Below are positions 13,095 through 14,058 of a stretch of DNA of 14,058 bases, one piece after another. The stretch is from positions 1 through 14,058 of the forward strand of contig JAQCGA010000034.1 in NCBI GenBank assembly GCA_027619145.1, in the 5' to 3' direction. This DNA is from a bacterium. Its GTDB lineage: Bacteria > Latescibacterota > UBA2968 > GCA-2709665. The position numbers and the translations under genes are program-made. The notes under the pieces were generated by a model, which searched no databases, had not been told where the DNA came from, and saw only the letters and a program-made list of their open reading frames with translations. How positions within the stretch are numbered: position 1 is the first letter of the stretch; the number at the start of each line of letters is the position of its first letter.

Positions 13095-14058
13095 TCAGGA
13101 CCGTTCTTGGATATAGGTCTCTGCATCAATCCGTCCGTCCTCGATGCAGGTCTGGAACAGGGTGATGGTTTCTGCTACGGCTTCGTCGAGCGGACGGTGA
13201 GGGATGGCACCCACTGCTTTTTCCAGGCCGCTGCCGTCCACTTCTGAAGGGAAAGGAAGCTGGATGTCTTTGAAAGTAATCTGCCCTGCGGCACCGGGTA
13301 CGGCTTTTTCAATGGCGGCAACCACATCGCGCATGTGCGGCACGAGCCCGCCCAGGTTGAAGGCATTTGCGCCTTCGAACGGAGCCCGAGAAGATTGGAT
13401 GAATGCACGGGCCGTATCGTTGGCATATTGAAATACGGTGCGCCCGCCATAGGAGATGTGATAGGGTTTCCCGGCGGCGGCGGCCAGCATTGCGGTGGTG
13501 GGTGTAGAGGTAACACCCTGATCTCGTCCTACACCGTACACTACGTACGGCCGCAGGCCAATGGAGGGGATGCCGTCATCGTTCCAGTACACGTGTGCGG
13601 TGCCTTCGTTGGCCTGTTTGTACACACCGTAATGGGTGTGGGGAATCAATGCGGCATCGTCCGAGAGGACGGCGTTCGGTTCATAATCTTCCGGAGCGCC
13701 AAAGACGGCAACAGAACTGGCGTAAATCACGCGGCCAATGCGGTCCTTGCGGCGTTTCACGGCTTCGAACACGTTGACGGTACCTACCACGTTGACCCGG
13801 GCACCCAGGGGTGGGTCTGCCTTGCAGAAAGGAACCTGGAGGCCAGCGAGGTGGATGACGTTGGTGATGTCGTGTTTATCCAGGGCGGTTTCGAAGGCGG
13901 CAAGGTCTGTGATGTCGCCTGGGATGAAGACGACGCGGGAGAGTTCTTCTTCGGACAGGAGCAATTTCAGCCGCCTGGGTTCAGTGGCCAGGTCGAAGAT
14001 GGCTACCGGGGTTCCTTCACGGACCAGGTGGCGCACTGTCCAGGCACCAATGCAGCCT
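13095..14058 (-). CDS. NAD-dependent epimerase/dehydratase family protein (5' end outside window)
   Basis: This extended short-chain dehydrogenase/reductase is open to the window edge. The frame shows GCIGAWTVRHL before any start, which is part of the N-terminal TGxxGxxG dinucleotide motif, so only about ten residues are missing. A GTG at 14034-14036 is in frame but lies inside this motif and is not the start. Of the 320 visible residues, Asp22 (AIFDLA) favours NAD, the strand after it gives PGDITD, VIHLAG is the next family block, and YASSVAVFG precedes the catalytic Tyr143-x3-Lys147 (HYGVYKQANE). The C-terminal part includes RPYVVYGVGRDQG and a substrate lobe. Relatives act on nucleotide sugars or similar polyols. 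Its own terminator (13033-13064) shows it is a separate unit from the downstream genes. Substrate unknown. Confidence 0.88.
   Translation of the reverse strand, partial: GCIGAWTVRHLVREGTPVAIFDLATEPRRLKLLLSEEELSRVVFIPGDITDLAAFETALDKHDITNVIHLAGLQVPFCKADPPLGARVNVVGTVNVFEAVKRRKDRIGRVIYASSVAVFGAPEDYEPNAVLSDDAALIPHTHYGVYKQANEGTAHVYWNDDGIPSIGLRPYVVYGVGRDQGVTSTPTTAMLAAAAGKPYHISYGGRTVFQYANDTARAFIQSSRAPFEGANAFNLGGLVPHMRDVVAAIEKAVPGAAGQITFKDIQLPFPSEVDGSGLEKAVGAIPHRPLDEAVAETITLFQTCIEDGRIDAETYIQERS

Noticed and set aside
1..14058. Very frequent CCAGG pentamers on the plus strand, considered as a modification or recombination signal
   Set aside because: They are explained by common CTG-GAx (Leu-Glu/Asp) codon pairs in the minus-strand genes.

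Overview
The window holds eleven protein genes. One is cut by the right-hand end. No RNA gene, CRISPR array or insertion sequence is visible. Nine genes lie on the minus strand; the single plus-strand gene besides them is an enolase-superfamily gene near the left end, and the cut gene is also on minus. The gene content (two phytanoyl-CoA dioxygenase-like oxygenases, an enolase-superfamily dehydratase/racemase, a heparinase II/III-type lyase, an Abhydrolase_10 protein, an M19 dipeptidase, a cog3964-type amidohydrolase), moderately high GC and several families of short dispersed intergenic repeats recall uncultured, often marine, lineages such as Latescibacterota or Poribacteria. That assignment is a weak inference from gene families, not from a phylogenetic marker.

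Layout, left to right. 1-91: gene-free end carrying a hairpin repeat and a small heptad repeat. 92-856 (-): PhyH-like dioxygenase. 857-1211: divergent intergenic region with a promoter in each direction, a palindrome over the minus promoter, and a repeat-rich leader ending in a terminator-like hairpin just before the ribosome binding site of the next gene. 1212-2324 (+): mandelate racemase-like enzyme. 2325-2407: convergent spacer filled by a heptad array. 2408-12888 (-): eight genes in the same direction. In transcription order these are a cog3964-like amidohydrolase, a second PhyH-like oxygenase, an Abhydrolase_10 protein, an M19 dipeptidase, a heparinase-like lyase, a zinc-ligand-free MDR oxidoreductase, a DapF-family epimerase with both catalytic cysteines replaced by serine, and a SprT-like/DUF2786 protein. 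The gaps are 51, -7, 86, 33, 128, 47 and 3 bases. A good sigma70-type promoter lies upstream of the first gene. 13033-13064: intrinsic terminator of the last gene. 13095-14058 (-): NAD-dependent epimerase/dehydratase, 5' end outside the window.

How the genes may work together: the eight-gene run reads as a catabolic or scavenging cluster. Hydrolases open amide, ester and dipeptide bonds; a lyase cuts acidic polysaccharide; an oxygenase and an NAD-type reductase modify the products. The amidohydrolase, the M19 dipeptidase and the DapF-like epimerase all belong to families that include enzymes acting on D-configured or epimerisable amino or hydroxy acids. This gives a testable common theme but not a proven pathway. 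The most unusual single item is the Ser/Ser DapF homologue.

The plus strand is rich in G and T across coding and non-coding stretches. Minus-strand genes therefore use C-ending codons, while the plus-strand gene uses G/T-ending codons. This looks like a strand-wide replication skew rather than a property of single genes.
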